Shown piece after piece: positions 1 through 6,178 of a DNA stretch of 6,178 nucleotides. The stretch covers positions 1 to 6,178 of the forward strand of contig CAZDYP010000235.1 of assembly GCA_964509505.1 (NCBI GenBank), given 5' to 3'. Within the stretch, counting starts at the first letter, position 1. Each line of letters begins with the position of its first letter. The position numbers and the translations under genes are program-made. Below the pieces are notes generated by a model. That model saw nothing but the letters and a program-made list of their open reading frames with translations, did no database searches and was not told the DNA's origin. Source of the DNA: CAZDYP01 sp964509505 (GTDB taxonomy: Bacteria > Chloroflexota > Anaerolineae > JACRMK01).

Positions 1-2
1 CG

Positions 3-3000
3 GCGACGAAAGACTTATCGGTCTCTGTCTCGATTGCGGGTAAGTTCGTCACCGACACACGCCTCATTACCGCGCCGCGTGTGTTGAAGCCGATTTTGGT
101 GGCGACGGTGGCGAACTTGACGACGACGCTGGGCCCCATGAACTTCCAATTCACCAATTTGTCTATGGTGGGCGACCCGATTCAAAACTTCTTCGGGTTG
201 CAAGCTGGGCAGGCGAAGATTGTTTGGTCAGGCAATTTCGGCGCAGGCGTTGGTGGCGGCATGAACAACCTCAAGCTCGGCACCGACAACACCGGCAAGC
301 TCATCTTTAGTGTGCAAGGCGGCAACCTGTCCGCGCCGCCAATCAAGAGTGGCGTGTTGCAAGGCTCGAGCATCAACGGCGTGTTCACCGTCATCAGTCG
401 CACCATCGTCTTCACGTTCACGGGCGCCATGCAAGTGAATCTGGTGGGCGGCGGAAGCATCAGCCCGACGTTGGTGATGAACTTGCGCGGCGGCAAAAAC
501 GTGCAGCCACAATGCGGCACGGGCGCGCCGCCGGGCTGTCTCAAACGCTTCGAGGCGTCGCTCACCGCGTTTGCGATCAAGCTGGCGGGCTTTGGCATCG
601 CGCTCGCATCGCCACGCTTCCGCGACGATGGTGGCTTCGAAGCCCAGAGCGCCAACCTGACGTTGCCTGCTGGCACAGGCAGTTTAAGCACAGGCATTTC
701 GGGGCTTGTCATCACGGGCAACGGCGATGTGCAAATCACAGGCGGACAAATCGAGATACCGCCGTTGACGATTGCAGGCACAAGTTTTGCGGCGCTGCGT
801 GGCGGCTTCTCGCAGGTGCAAATCGGCACAGCGAAAGCCTACAAGTTCACGGGCGGCGCGACGATGTCGCTGCCGGGGTTGGATCCGACGAGCAACACGA
901 AAATTTCCGCGAATGTCACGGTCGTGTCGGTGCCAGCCACGGGCAATCTTGATGAGCTCGATGTGATGGTTGCCTTCACGGCGCATCCAGGCATTCCCAT
1001 CGCTGGTTCAGGCGCGGAGCTGACAGGCTTGAGCGGCGCGTTCTCGCTGAAGACAGGCACGGCGACGATTAGCGTCGGCATCGTCGTGGAGTCACAACTG
1101 AAAGTACCGCCACCCCCATCTACCATTGGCACTCCGGTCGTGACGTTGAATGGCACGGCGTCGTTGCAGGTAAACCCATTCAAGATGACGTTGGGCGCGC
1201 AGCTGAAGGTGTTGATTTTCCAAGTAGCGAATGCGACGGTGGAAGTGGGCGACGGCGCAGGTTTCAATGGCGGCAAGGGCGTGCATGTGAACTTCAACGT
1301 AGATGTGCTCTTCGTGCATGGTTCGGCAGATGTGCACGTCGGCAAAGTCAGCAACGTCACACGGTTCCGTGGCACGGCGACGTTGACGGTGGGCTTGCAG
1401 AAGAATCAGTTTGGCAATCTGCCTAAACAAGACCGCACCTTTGCAGGCATCAGTTTTCAGGCGGGGCAGTTTGACATCAACAACAACGGCGTCGCGGATA
1501 CAACCGGCTTACTGGGAACATTTGAAATACTCGGCTTCGACATCACGCTGTTCGTGGACTTCAACAAGACGGGGAGTGATCGCGTCAAGCGCGTGGATGC
1601 CGACGACTATCAGCTGTTGCGTTCAAGCGACATCAATGAGCGCATCGCTAATCAAGCGCCCGGCTATCTGCGTACCTTTGAAACGGTGGCGCGCGGCGCG
1701 GAGGTTGAGCAAGTTAGCACGGTCATCATCCCTTACGTCGTGACCAAGACGACGACCGTGATGTTTGGCATCACCTATCCGCCGACGGTGACGACGCCGC
1801 CGACGGTGACGTTGGGTGTGCCAGGGCGAGGCATCCTGACGCCCGCCTCTGCGAACAATGTGGATGTGTTCTATGGCACGGACTTTACCACGACCATCAC
1901 AGGCACCAACGACATCTGGTACACCATTAAGAACGCACCGACGGGCACGTACACACTGCGCCTTGCAAACGAACCGCCGACAGGCACGTACACGACGTAT
2001 ATGATTGTGGCGAATGGAAAGCCAACCGTCACGATTACTTCGGCTTACTGTGCGGGTTCTATCGCGTCGGGTATCACGATGGATTGCGCGCCCGGCGCTG
2101 ACGGCAACAAGATGTACGTGAACTTCGTAGCCAATGACGTAGATGATCCCGATGCGAAAATTACTGTGATGTATGGTGAAACACCGACTAACACCTTCGT
2201 CGTCACGAGCGGTTTGCCCTTGACGACGACAGCCGCGCAGTGGGTATGGAGTGAGACACCCAGCGGCAAATACAACATCTACGTCGAAGTGGATGATGGC
2301 AAACATGCGCCCGTGATGGCAGTGGCGACGACGACGGTGACTATCACCGATGCGCGTCCGCCTGGGGTGCCGACGGGCTTGACGGCGACGGCGCAAGCGG
2401 GACAGCTCAACGTGACATGGAATCCAAACACCGAAGACGACCTCGCGGGTTATGTGATCGGCTTCGGCACGACGCCCATCACAACCTCATTCGCTTATAC
2501 GCGCGACATGGGCAATAAAGAAATCATCTTCACTGGCACGAATCAAATAGATGCGAAGTTGTGGGGCTTAAAGGATGACCAAATCATCTATTACAGCATC
2601 CGCGCCTATGATATAGATGGCAATTACAGCGCATGGGCGACACCCGTATCGGGCAAGCCGTGGGCGCTCAGTCCACGCGCATGGACGCCTGAACCGAACG
2701 GCACAGGCACGGGGTCAAGTGTCTCGGTGGCATTTGATACCATCATGCTCACCAGCACCATGCCATTGAACACGACGACCTTCAACGTGAAAGACAGCAA
2801 CGGCAACGTCGTCGCAGGCACGTTGATCTATCTGTATGATTTGGATGGCTTGAATGTGATGGGGATTCAGTTCAAGCCGAATGCGCTGCTGACGAATGGC
2901 GCAGTCTATACGGCGACCTTGAAGGGCGGTGTGAGCGGCGTGAAAGCGCAAGACAATCGCACGATGAACGCGGATTACAAGTGGGTATTCACCGTGCAAC

Positions 3001-3035
3001 TGGCGAAGGTATATTTGCCGTTGCTGGTGAGATGA
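3..3035 (+). CDS. Large secreted/surface beta-sandwich protein with FnIII and SbsA-type Ig-like domains (5' partial)
   Basis: The frame is open from the left edge with no stop, so the gene starts outside the window. The GTG at 81 is only the first internal start-like codon. 1010 residues are visible. Roughly the first 580 are Gly/Thr/Val-rich, predicted beta, and match no domain I recognise. An Asp/Asn-rich DINNNGVAD motif at visible residues 491-499 resembles calcium-binding loops. Residues ~672-782 look Ig-like (DVDDPDAKITVMYGE, then GKYNIYVEVDDG). Residues ~785-886 are fibronectin III (PPGVPTGLTAT, YYSIRAYDIDGNYSAW). Residues ~890-998 resemble SbsA/Big_5 Ig-like domains (VAFD, TTTFNVKDSNGNVVAGT, YTATLKGG, WVFTV). 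The protein ends VYLPLLVR, an ending I associate with exported Chloroflexota proteins. Only four Cys are present, in two close pairs (visible residues 171/179 and 683/695) that could form disulfides. I saw no catalytic motif and no membrane segment. A structural, adhesive or cell-surface role is inference. Export cannot be verified because the N-terminus is missing. Confidence 0.85.
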   Translation, partial: ATKDLSVSVSIAGKFVTDTRLITAPRVLKPILVATVANLTTTLGPMNFQFTNLSMVGDPIQNFFGLQAGQAKIVWSGNFGAGVGGGMNNLKLGTDNTGKLIFSVQGGNLSAPPIKSGVLQGSSINGVFTVISRTIVFTFTGAMQVNLVGGGSISPTLVMNLRGGKNVQPQCGTGAPPGCLKRFEASLTAFAIKLAGFGIALASPRFRDDGGFEAQSANLTLPAGTGSLSTGISGLVITGNGDVQITGGQIEIPPLTIAGTSFAALRGGFSQVQIGTAKAYKFTGGATMSLPGLDPTSNTKISANVTVVSVPATGNLDELDVMVAFTAHPGIPIAGSGAELTGLSGAFSLKTGTATISVGIVVESQLKVPPPPSTIGTPVVTLNGTASLQVNPFKMTLGAQLKVLIFQVANATVEVGDGAGFNGGKGVHVNFNVDVLFVHGSADVHVGKVSNVTRFRGTATLTVGLQKNQFGNLPKQDRTFAGISFQAGQFDINNNGVADTTGLLGTFEILGFDITLFVDFNKTGSDRVKRVDADDYQLLRSSDINERIANQAPGYLRTFETVARGAEVEQVSTVIIPYVVTKTTTVMFGITYPPTVTTPPTVTLGVPGRGILTPASANNVDVFYGTDFTTTITGTNDIWYTIKNAPTGTYTLRLANEPPTGTYTTYMIVANGKPTVTITSAYCAGSIASGITMDCAPGADGNKMYVNFVANDVDDPDAKITVMYGETPTNTFVVTSGLPLTTTAAQWVWSETPSGKYNIYVEVDDGKHAPVMAVATTTVTITDARPPGVPTGLTATAQAGQLNVTWNPNTEDDLAGYVIGFGTTPITTSFAYTRDMGNKEIIFTGTNQIDAKLWGLKDDQIIYYSIRAYDIDGNYSAWATPVSGKPWALSPRAWTPEPNGTGTGSSVSVAFDTIMLTSTMPLNTTTFNVKDSNGNVVAGTLIYLYDLDGLNVMGIQFKPNALLTNGAVYTATLKGGVSGVKAQDNRTMNADYKWVFTVQLAKVYLPLLVR
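1779..1811 (+). repeat. Short in-frame tandem repeat, 18-nt period
   Basis: The 15-mer CCGCCGACGGTGACG occurs at 1779-1793 and again at 1797-1811, giving the peptide PPTVTT PPTVTL. It lies in a Pro/Thr-rich linker between the unrecognised N-terminal region and the Ig-like domains. It probably arose by slippage and acts as a flexible spacer. Confidence 0.7.
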
Positions 3036-3069
3036 GGGAGTGAACAGTAAGCAGTAGGCAGTAAGGAGG
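3035..3069 (+). repeat. Degenerate heptamer tract starting at the stop codon
   Basis: Five consecutive 7-mers can be read directly: AGGGAGT, GAACAGT, AAGCAGT, AGGCAGT, AAGGAGG, with consensus RRRCAGT for the middle three. The first overlaps the last base of the TGA stop. The pattern is like the short tandemly repeated heptanucleotides (STRR type) known from cyanobacteria and other repeat-rich genomes. No function is evident. Confidence 0.6.
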
Positions 3070-3073
3070 GTTC

Positions 3074-3129
3074 AGTGGAAACCCGGTTTCTGACGGAGTG
3101 GCTCCGTCGGAAACCGGGTTTCTACTTTT
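3074..3129 (+). terminator. Very long hairpin followed by TTTT; likely terminator of the plus-strand gene, REP-like
   Basis: The arms are 3074-3098 and 3102-3126 around a TGG loop. All 25 positions pair in the plus-sense RNA: 23 Watson-Crick and two G-U (3077/3123 and 3091/3109). In the minus-sense RNA those two become A-C mismatches. A T run (3126-3129) begins at the end of the right arm, 38 bases after the stop codon, which fits termination of the upstream gene. Within each arm, GAAACCCGGTTTC (3078-3090) or its complement (3110-3122) is itself a near-perfect palindrome. The arms are much longer than a normal intrinsic terminator needs, so it may be a dispersed palindromic element reused as a terminator. 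Confidence 0.7.
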
Positions 3130-3134
3130 CATTT

Positions 3135-3152
3135 CCAATCTCCAGTCTCCAA
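3135..3152. repeat. Heptamer tract (AATCTCC AGTCTCC)
   Basis: Two 7-mers, AATCTCC (3137-3143) and AGTCTCC (3144-3150), are preceded by CC and followed by AA. The related tract at 3264-3284 has the same orientation and is also preceded by CC. The two tracts flank the possible MITE, as if one longer tract had been split. Confidence 0.5.
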
Positions 3153-3156
3153 GCGC

Positions 3157-3263
3157 GGTAGTGTCACGCAGTTTTCGCAAATTCGTCGTCGTGTGAAAAT
3201 CAGCATCTTCGACAAGCTCAGGAGGTTGCGTGTTGAAATTGTGAAAACCTCAAGACACTAACC
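3157..3263. mobile_element. Possible small MITE with imperfect terminal inverted repeats and TA flanks
   Basis: The left end reads GGTA-GTGTC, with G-TTTTC-GCAA following; the right end, read on the minus strand, is GGTTA-GTGTC, with G-TTTTC-ACAA following. From GTGTC inward, 18 of 24 positions match by eye. TA dinucleotides at 3159-3160 and 3259-3260 would be the target duplication, leaving an element of 3161-3258 (98 bp). TA duplication is the habit of IS630/Tc1-mariner transposons, so a non-autonomous relative is a reasonable guess. There is no transposase and the ends are degenerate, so chance or a simple structured repeat remains possible. Confidence 0.35.
3207..3222. repeat. Fragment resembling the dispersed CTTCGACAAGCTCAGG repeat
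   Basis: The 16-mer CTTCGACAAGCTCAGG is present exactly. I recognise it as the core of a palindromic intergenic repeat common in many bacterial genomes. Only this core is visible here and the usual partner arm is missing, so it would be a decayed copy. It lies inside the possible MITE. Confidence 0.35.
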
Positions 3264-3284
3264 AATCTCTAATCTCTAACCTCC
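3264..3284 (-). repeat. Heptamer tract that forms the regulator's last codons and stop
   Basis: Three 7-mers on the plus strand, AATCTCT AATCTCT AACCTCC, read GGAGGTT AGAGATT AGAGATT on the coding strand. They supply the final residues Glu-Val-Arg-Asp and the TAG stop (3271-3269) of the minus-strand regulator. The protein's end is therefore set by a repeat tract, and gain or loss of a unit would change the C-terminus. Confidence 0.55.
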
Positions 3285-5985
3285 ACCGCATACTGTATCG
3301 CTCGCTCAAGCTCCATCCCTTCGCCTTCGCGCCACGCTGTATCGAACGCCGATGAAGGCAGCTGCGCGCGTGTGAGCTGGAGGTTGCGCTCATACTCATG
3401 GGAGTCGTTGGGAGAGAGTGGCGCGCTGAGGGTCGAGAGTAGCGTGTTGGCTGAACCAAAGAGGCGCGCGGCGCGTTCAGGTTTGCCTGTCATACCATAC
3501 ACGCCCGCGAGCCCGACGAGACACTCGCTGACGCCGCACCTATCGCCCAGCTCTTGATACAACGGCAAGCTTTCGCTGAAATGGGCAGCGGCTTGTGTAT
3601 AGTCGCCTTGATGGNNNNNNNNNNNNNNNNNNNNNNNNNNNNNNNNNNNNNNNNNNNNNNNNNNNNNNNNNNNNNNNNNNNNNNNNNNNNNNNNNNNNNN
3701 NNNNNNNNNNNNNNCAACGGCAAGCTTTCGCTGAAATGGGCAGCGGCTTGTGTATAGTCGCCTTGATGGTGCGCGACATATCCAAGATTGTGTAGCGCCG
3801 CCGCAATGCCCCATTTGTGTCCAATGTCGTGGCTCAAGCGCAAACTATCTTGATAATAGCGGCCTGCGAGCGCGTAGTCGCCTTGTGCGCGCGCGACTTC
3901 GCCAAGTCCATTCAGCGAGAGGATGATCCCGACTTGGTCGTTGAGTTCGCGCGAGATGGCGAGGCTGGCTTCGCAGAGCGCGCGCGTCGTTTCATGGTCG
4001 CCTTGCCAAAAGGCAACGATGCCCAAGCGAATGAGCGACGTGGCGATGCCTTGCTTGTGCCCCAACGTGCGCCAGATCAGCAGGCTTTCCTCATACAATC
4101 TGCGCGCCCACGCATAATCATTTTGCGCGGTGGCAATGATGCCCAAATCGTTGAGCACCGTCGCTAGGCCTTTTTGATCCGCTAGCGCGCGATACAACTC
4201 TAAACTCTCTTGATAGAGTGCGCGTGCGGCTTCGTAATCGCCTTGCTGTCGCGCCAACACGCCCGCGCCATTCAACGCCGCCGCGCGCCATAGGGTTGGC
4301 GGCATCGCTTGGGTGCGCGCCAGCGCCTCTGCGAGTCGCGCACGTCCTTCGCTTAAATGTCCTCGCACTTGCCAGAAGCGCCACAAGGCGGCGCAGAAAC
4401 GTAACGCCAACTCGTCAAGCGGGAGGGGCGTGGCGACTTCAGGAGGGTAACGACTGAAGTCGTTACTACGAGCAAGTACCCAATCGAGCGCCGCGCGCAA
4501 ATCGTCGTGCGCGTCTGCGAGCTGTTGTAGCCATGTCGCTTGCTGCGCGCCCGTCAGCTCAGGCTCGGCGCGTTCCGCCAGCTCCAGAAAATAGCGCGCG
4601 TGGCGTTGGGGCAAGATCGTCGCTTCGTCGCTGGCGCGCAGTTGCTCGCTAGCATACGCCTTGATGGTCTCTAACATGCGATAGTGTGTGGTTGCGCCCG
4701 CGCGCTCGACGTGGATGAGCGATTTTTCGCTCAAGTGTTGGTGCAACTCAGCGAGCGAGCCTTCCGCGCCGCAAATTGCTTCAGCCGCCTCCAAGGTCCA
4801 CTGTCCCGCAAATACGGACAGTCGCTTGAATAACACACGCTCGGGCGGCGACAACAAGTCGTAGCTCCAATCCAACGCCGCGCGGAGGGTCTGATGTTGT
4901 GATTGCACAGGGTCGCGCTGGTCTCTAGTCAACCATTGAAAACGGTCATCCAAACGCTGGGCTATTGCTTCGATAGATAAATCGCGTGTGTGCGCCGCCG
5001 CGAGCTCAATCGCCAACGGCAAGCCGTCGAGCCGTTGGCAAATTTTCACGATAGCTGCGCTGTTTTGTGGCGTGAGCACGAAGCCTTGTTGCGTGAAGAA
5101 GGCGCGCTCGATGAACAGGCGCACGGCTTCGTATTGTTGTGGACGCTTGAGCGGTATGTTCCCTGAAGGGGGTGACGCGCTGTGTGACTTGGGCAACGAT
5201 AGCGGTGGGACGGTCCACACCGCTTCGCCCGCAATCCGCAGCGACTCGCGGCTCGTCGTGAGGATGTGGAGCCGCGGACAGTGGTGCAACAGATGCGTGA
5301 CGAGTGAACGACAAGCGGCGATGAGATGCTCGCAATTATCTATGACCAACAAGAGCTGTTTATCTTTGAGGTGCAGGGTGAGTGTGTCGAGCAAGGCTTG
5401 GTCGGCTTTTTCAAGCAAGCCCAGTGCAGCTGTGATGACATGCGGCACAAGCGAAGCATCATGCAGTGAGGCGAGCTCGGCGACGCGCACCCCATCGGCA
5501 TATTCTGTAACTAACTCAGAGGCGAGGCGCATGGCGAGGCGCGTCTTACCAATGCCCCCCGTGCCTGTGAGGGTTACGAGGCGGGTGATGGTGAACATCT
5601 GTTGGATTTCAGCTAGATCGTGCTCGCGTCCGATGAAGCTAGTGGGTGGGACGCGCAAGGAGGACGAGGTTGAGTGAAGGCGTGCGGGCGTGGGTGAGGT
5701 TGAGTGTGGCGAGACCCATTCGCTGCCCGCGAGCTGCGCGAGCCGTTGCCCAAGACCTGTTTGGCGTTGTTCGAGTAGATAACATAGGCGTTCCAGATTT
5801 TGACCTGAAGGCAAAGTTGGATTCGCAGCGCGTGTCCAGGAGTCCACCGCGTAGCGCGTGACGTTGAGCGAGCTGGCGAGGTCTTGGTGGGTCAACTCAA
5901 GTTGATGGAGCGCCTCGGCCAAAGCGGCGGCAAATTGGCTGGCGCGTGTTTTACGGGGCGAAGACGAATGAAAACGGCGGGTCAT
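3269..5985 (-). CDS. STAND-type regulator: XRE HTH, NB-ARC ATPase, TPR array (interrupted by an assembly gap)
   Basis: The gene starts at ATG 5985; no clear Shine-Dalgarno precedes it. Merging the 55-base overlap at the gap predicts 853 residues. Residues ~17-70 form an XRE-like HTH (THQDLASSLNVTRYAVDSW), followed by a Ser/Pro/Thr linker (~91-112) and SFIGRE. The NB-ARC/STAND ATPase has Walker A GTGGIGKT (141-148), Walker B LLLVIDN (211-217), ILTTSRE (241-247), GLPLAIELAA (321-330) and a winged-helix region with VLFKRLSVFAG (384-394). From 567 on, TPRs run with exact 40-residue spacing (567, 607, 647, 687, 727, 767), each with a QGDY-like turn. The C-terminal block ERAARLFG...AWREGEGM...A is typical of these regulators. 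Family knowledge suggests a ligand or partner binds the TPRs, gates nucleotide-dependent oligomerisation and alters DNA binding. Target and ligand are unknown. It stands alone, convergent with the surface-protein gene. Residues ~506-524 look like an insertion relative to the family. Confidence 0.9.
3560..3769. repeat. Identical 55-bp contig ends either side of the gap
   Basis: Bases 3560-3614 and 3715-3769 are identical over all 55 positions and abut the Ns exactly on each side. They encode part of one TPR (HHQGDYTQAAAHFSESLPL). Identity that stops exactly at the gap, with a length equal to a common assembler k-mer, points to an unmerged contig overlap. A recent tandem TPR duplication is the alternative. 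Confidence 0.85.
3615..3714. other. Assembly gap of 100 N
   Basis: There are exactly 100 Ns, the usual placeholder for a gap of unknown size. As written it shifts the frame of the regulator. The upstream part is in the frame of 5985 and the downstream part in the frame ending at 3269. Removing 155 bases (100 N plus one 55-bp copy) puts them in register, and 65 unknown bases would too. Confidence 0.95.
4434..4466. repeat. Palindromic element inside the regulator gene
   Basis: A 20-bp palindrome at 4447-4466 (coding strand GTAACGACTTCAGTCGTTAC) has 9-bp perfect arms and a 2-base centre. It overlaps a second inverted repeat, CGACTTCAG (4434-4442) with CTGAAGTCG (4454-4462). Two alternative hairpins can therefore form. 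The element is in frame and encodes most of SNDFSRYPPEV, in an apparent extra loop between LDWVLAR and LALRFCAALWRFW, which are normally close together in this family. It looks like a small mobile palindrome tolerated in a coding sequence. Confidence 0.6.
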
Positions 5986-6178
5986 GGGCTAGAATTTAGT
6001 ATCACTGCCAAACATTTTGTATTGCAAACTGTATGGCACATCGCTTATCCTGTCAAAAGCGTGATCGACAAAGGGGACAATCGCGCCTTTGGTGTTATCT
6101 GTGCTGCGTCAAGTTCTCACCAATTTGCTCGCAAGGGGGTGAGGTTACAGTTTGTTCATCAATTGCATAACGCCGAAT
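5986..6178. other. Upstream region of the regulator gene; no gene called
   Basis: It contains the promoter described separately and two weak 6-bp dyads: CAAAGG (6069-6074) with CCTTTG (6086-6091), and CTCACC (6116-6121) with GGTGAG (6138-6143). They lie upstream of the -35 box, where an operator or activator site could sit. A plus-strand frame stays open to the right edge (GTG at 6061), but it is short, has no visible ribosome site and has no recognisable sequence. Confidence 0.5.
6028..6056 (-). promoter_or_regulatory. Sigma-70-like promoter for the regulator
   Basis: On the minus strand there is a perfect -35 TTGACA (6056-6051), a 17-base spacer and the -10 TACAGT (6033-6028, 4 of 6 matches to TATAAT). 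Transcription would start near 6021, giving a leader of about 35 bases before the ATG at 5985. No clear Shine-Dalgarno lies in that leader. Confidence 0.5.

Noticed and set aside
182..829. Minus-strand open frame of 215 residues, and other frames antisense to the surface-protein gene
   Set aside because: They are shadows of the plus-strand gene with Pro/Arg-rich composition and no recognisable domain.
81..3035. GTG at 81 as the true start of the plus-strand gene
   Set aside because: The frame is open and of the same character back to base 3, and no signal peptide follows the GTG. The gene runs off the left edge.
3490..3614. C-terminus of the regulator read straight through the Ns (ending at 3490)
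   Set aside because: It is in the wrong frame after the gap. The other frame gives the expected TPR and C-terminal block and ends at 3269.
3715..4287. 120-bp periodic repeats as a CRISPR-like or satellite array
   Set aside because: The period equals 40 codons and the conservation follows TPR residues; they are coding repeats.
4988..5677. Plus-strand open frame of 229 residues
   Set aside because: It is antisense to the NB-ARC domain, has Ser/Arg/Cys-rich composition without any motif, and is explained by codon bias of the minus-strand gene.
3269..5985. STAND antiviral (Avs-like) defence protein
   Set aside because: It has an N-terminal DNA-binding HTH and no nuclease, protease, TIR or other effector domain, so a regulator is the better call.
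6022..6051. Divergent plus-strand promoter (TTGCAA, 18 bases, TATCCT)
   Set aside because: Only 4 of 6 matches in each box and no gene visible downstream; it can occur by chance over the real minus-strand promoter.
6061..6178. Plus-strand gene beginning at GTG 6061 and leaving the window
   Set aside because: Only 39 codons, no ribosome site, the frame is also open upstream of the GTG, and there is no recognisable sequence.

Overview
This window looks like a fragment of a Chloroflexota (green non-sulfur type) genome, probably a draft or metagenomic scaffold. Two signs point to that phylum. The secreted-type protein on the left ends in Val-Tyr-Leu-Pro-Leu-Leu-Val-Arg, a C-terminal ending I associate with Chloroflexota extracellular proteins. 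The regulator on the right has the XRE-HTH / NB-ARC / TPR layout, with a C-terminal ERAARLFG...WREGEGM...A block, that is abundant in that phylum and in actinobacteria. The assignment is from memory of these families; no search was run.

Layout: (1) bases 3-3035, plus strand: the 3' part of a very large beta-rich, Thr/Gly-rich surface or secreted protein, open at the left edge, ending in Ig-like, fibronectin III and SbsA-type Ig-like domains. (2) bases 3036-3268: a short convergent intergenic region packed with small repeats. It holds heptamer tracts, a 25-bp-arm hairpin that probably terminates the plus-strand gene, a possible ~98-bp TA-flanked MITE, and a piece of a common dispersed repeat. 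(3) bases 3269-5985, minus strand: a STAND-class regulator with an N-terminal DNA-binding HTH, an NB-ARC ATPase and a 40-residue-period TPR array, interrupted by a 100-N gap at 3615-3714. (4) bases 5986-6178: the regulator's upstream region, with a good sigma-70-like promoter.

The most useful observation is that the gap is probably not a real gap. Both contig ends carry the same 55 bases, and merging them restores one uninterrupted frame of 853 residues and keeps the TPR period at exactly 40. The regulator gene is therefore probably intact. Automatic ORF calls that read through the Ns give a wrong C-terminus.

The two genes converge, so they are not an operon and nothing shows a shared function. 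I see no convincing new multi-gene system here. The unusual content is the dense small-repeat ecology: the intergenic stack, and a palindromic element apparently inserted in frame inside the regulator gene.
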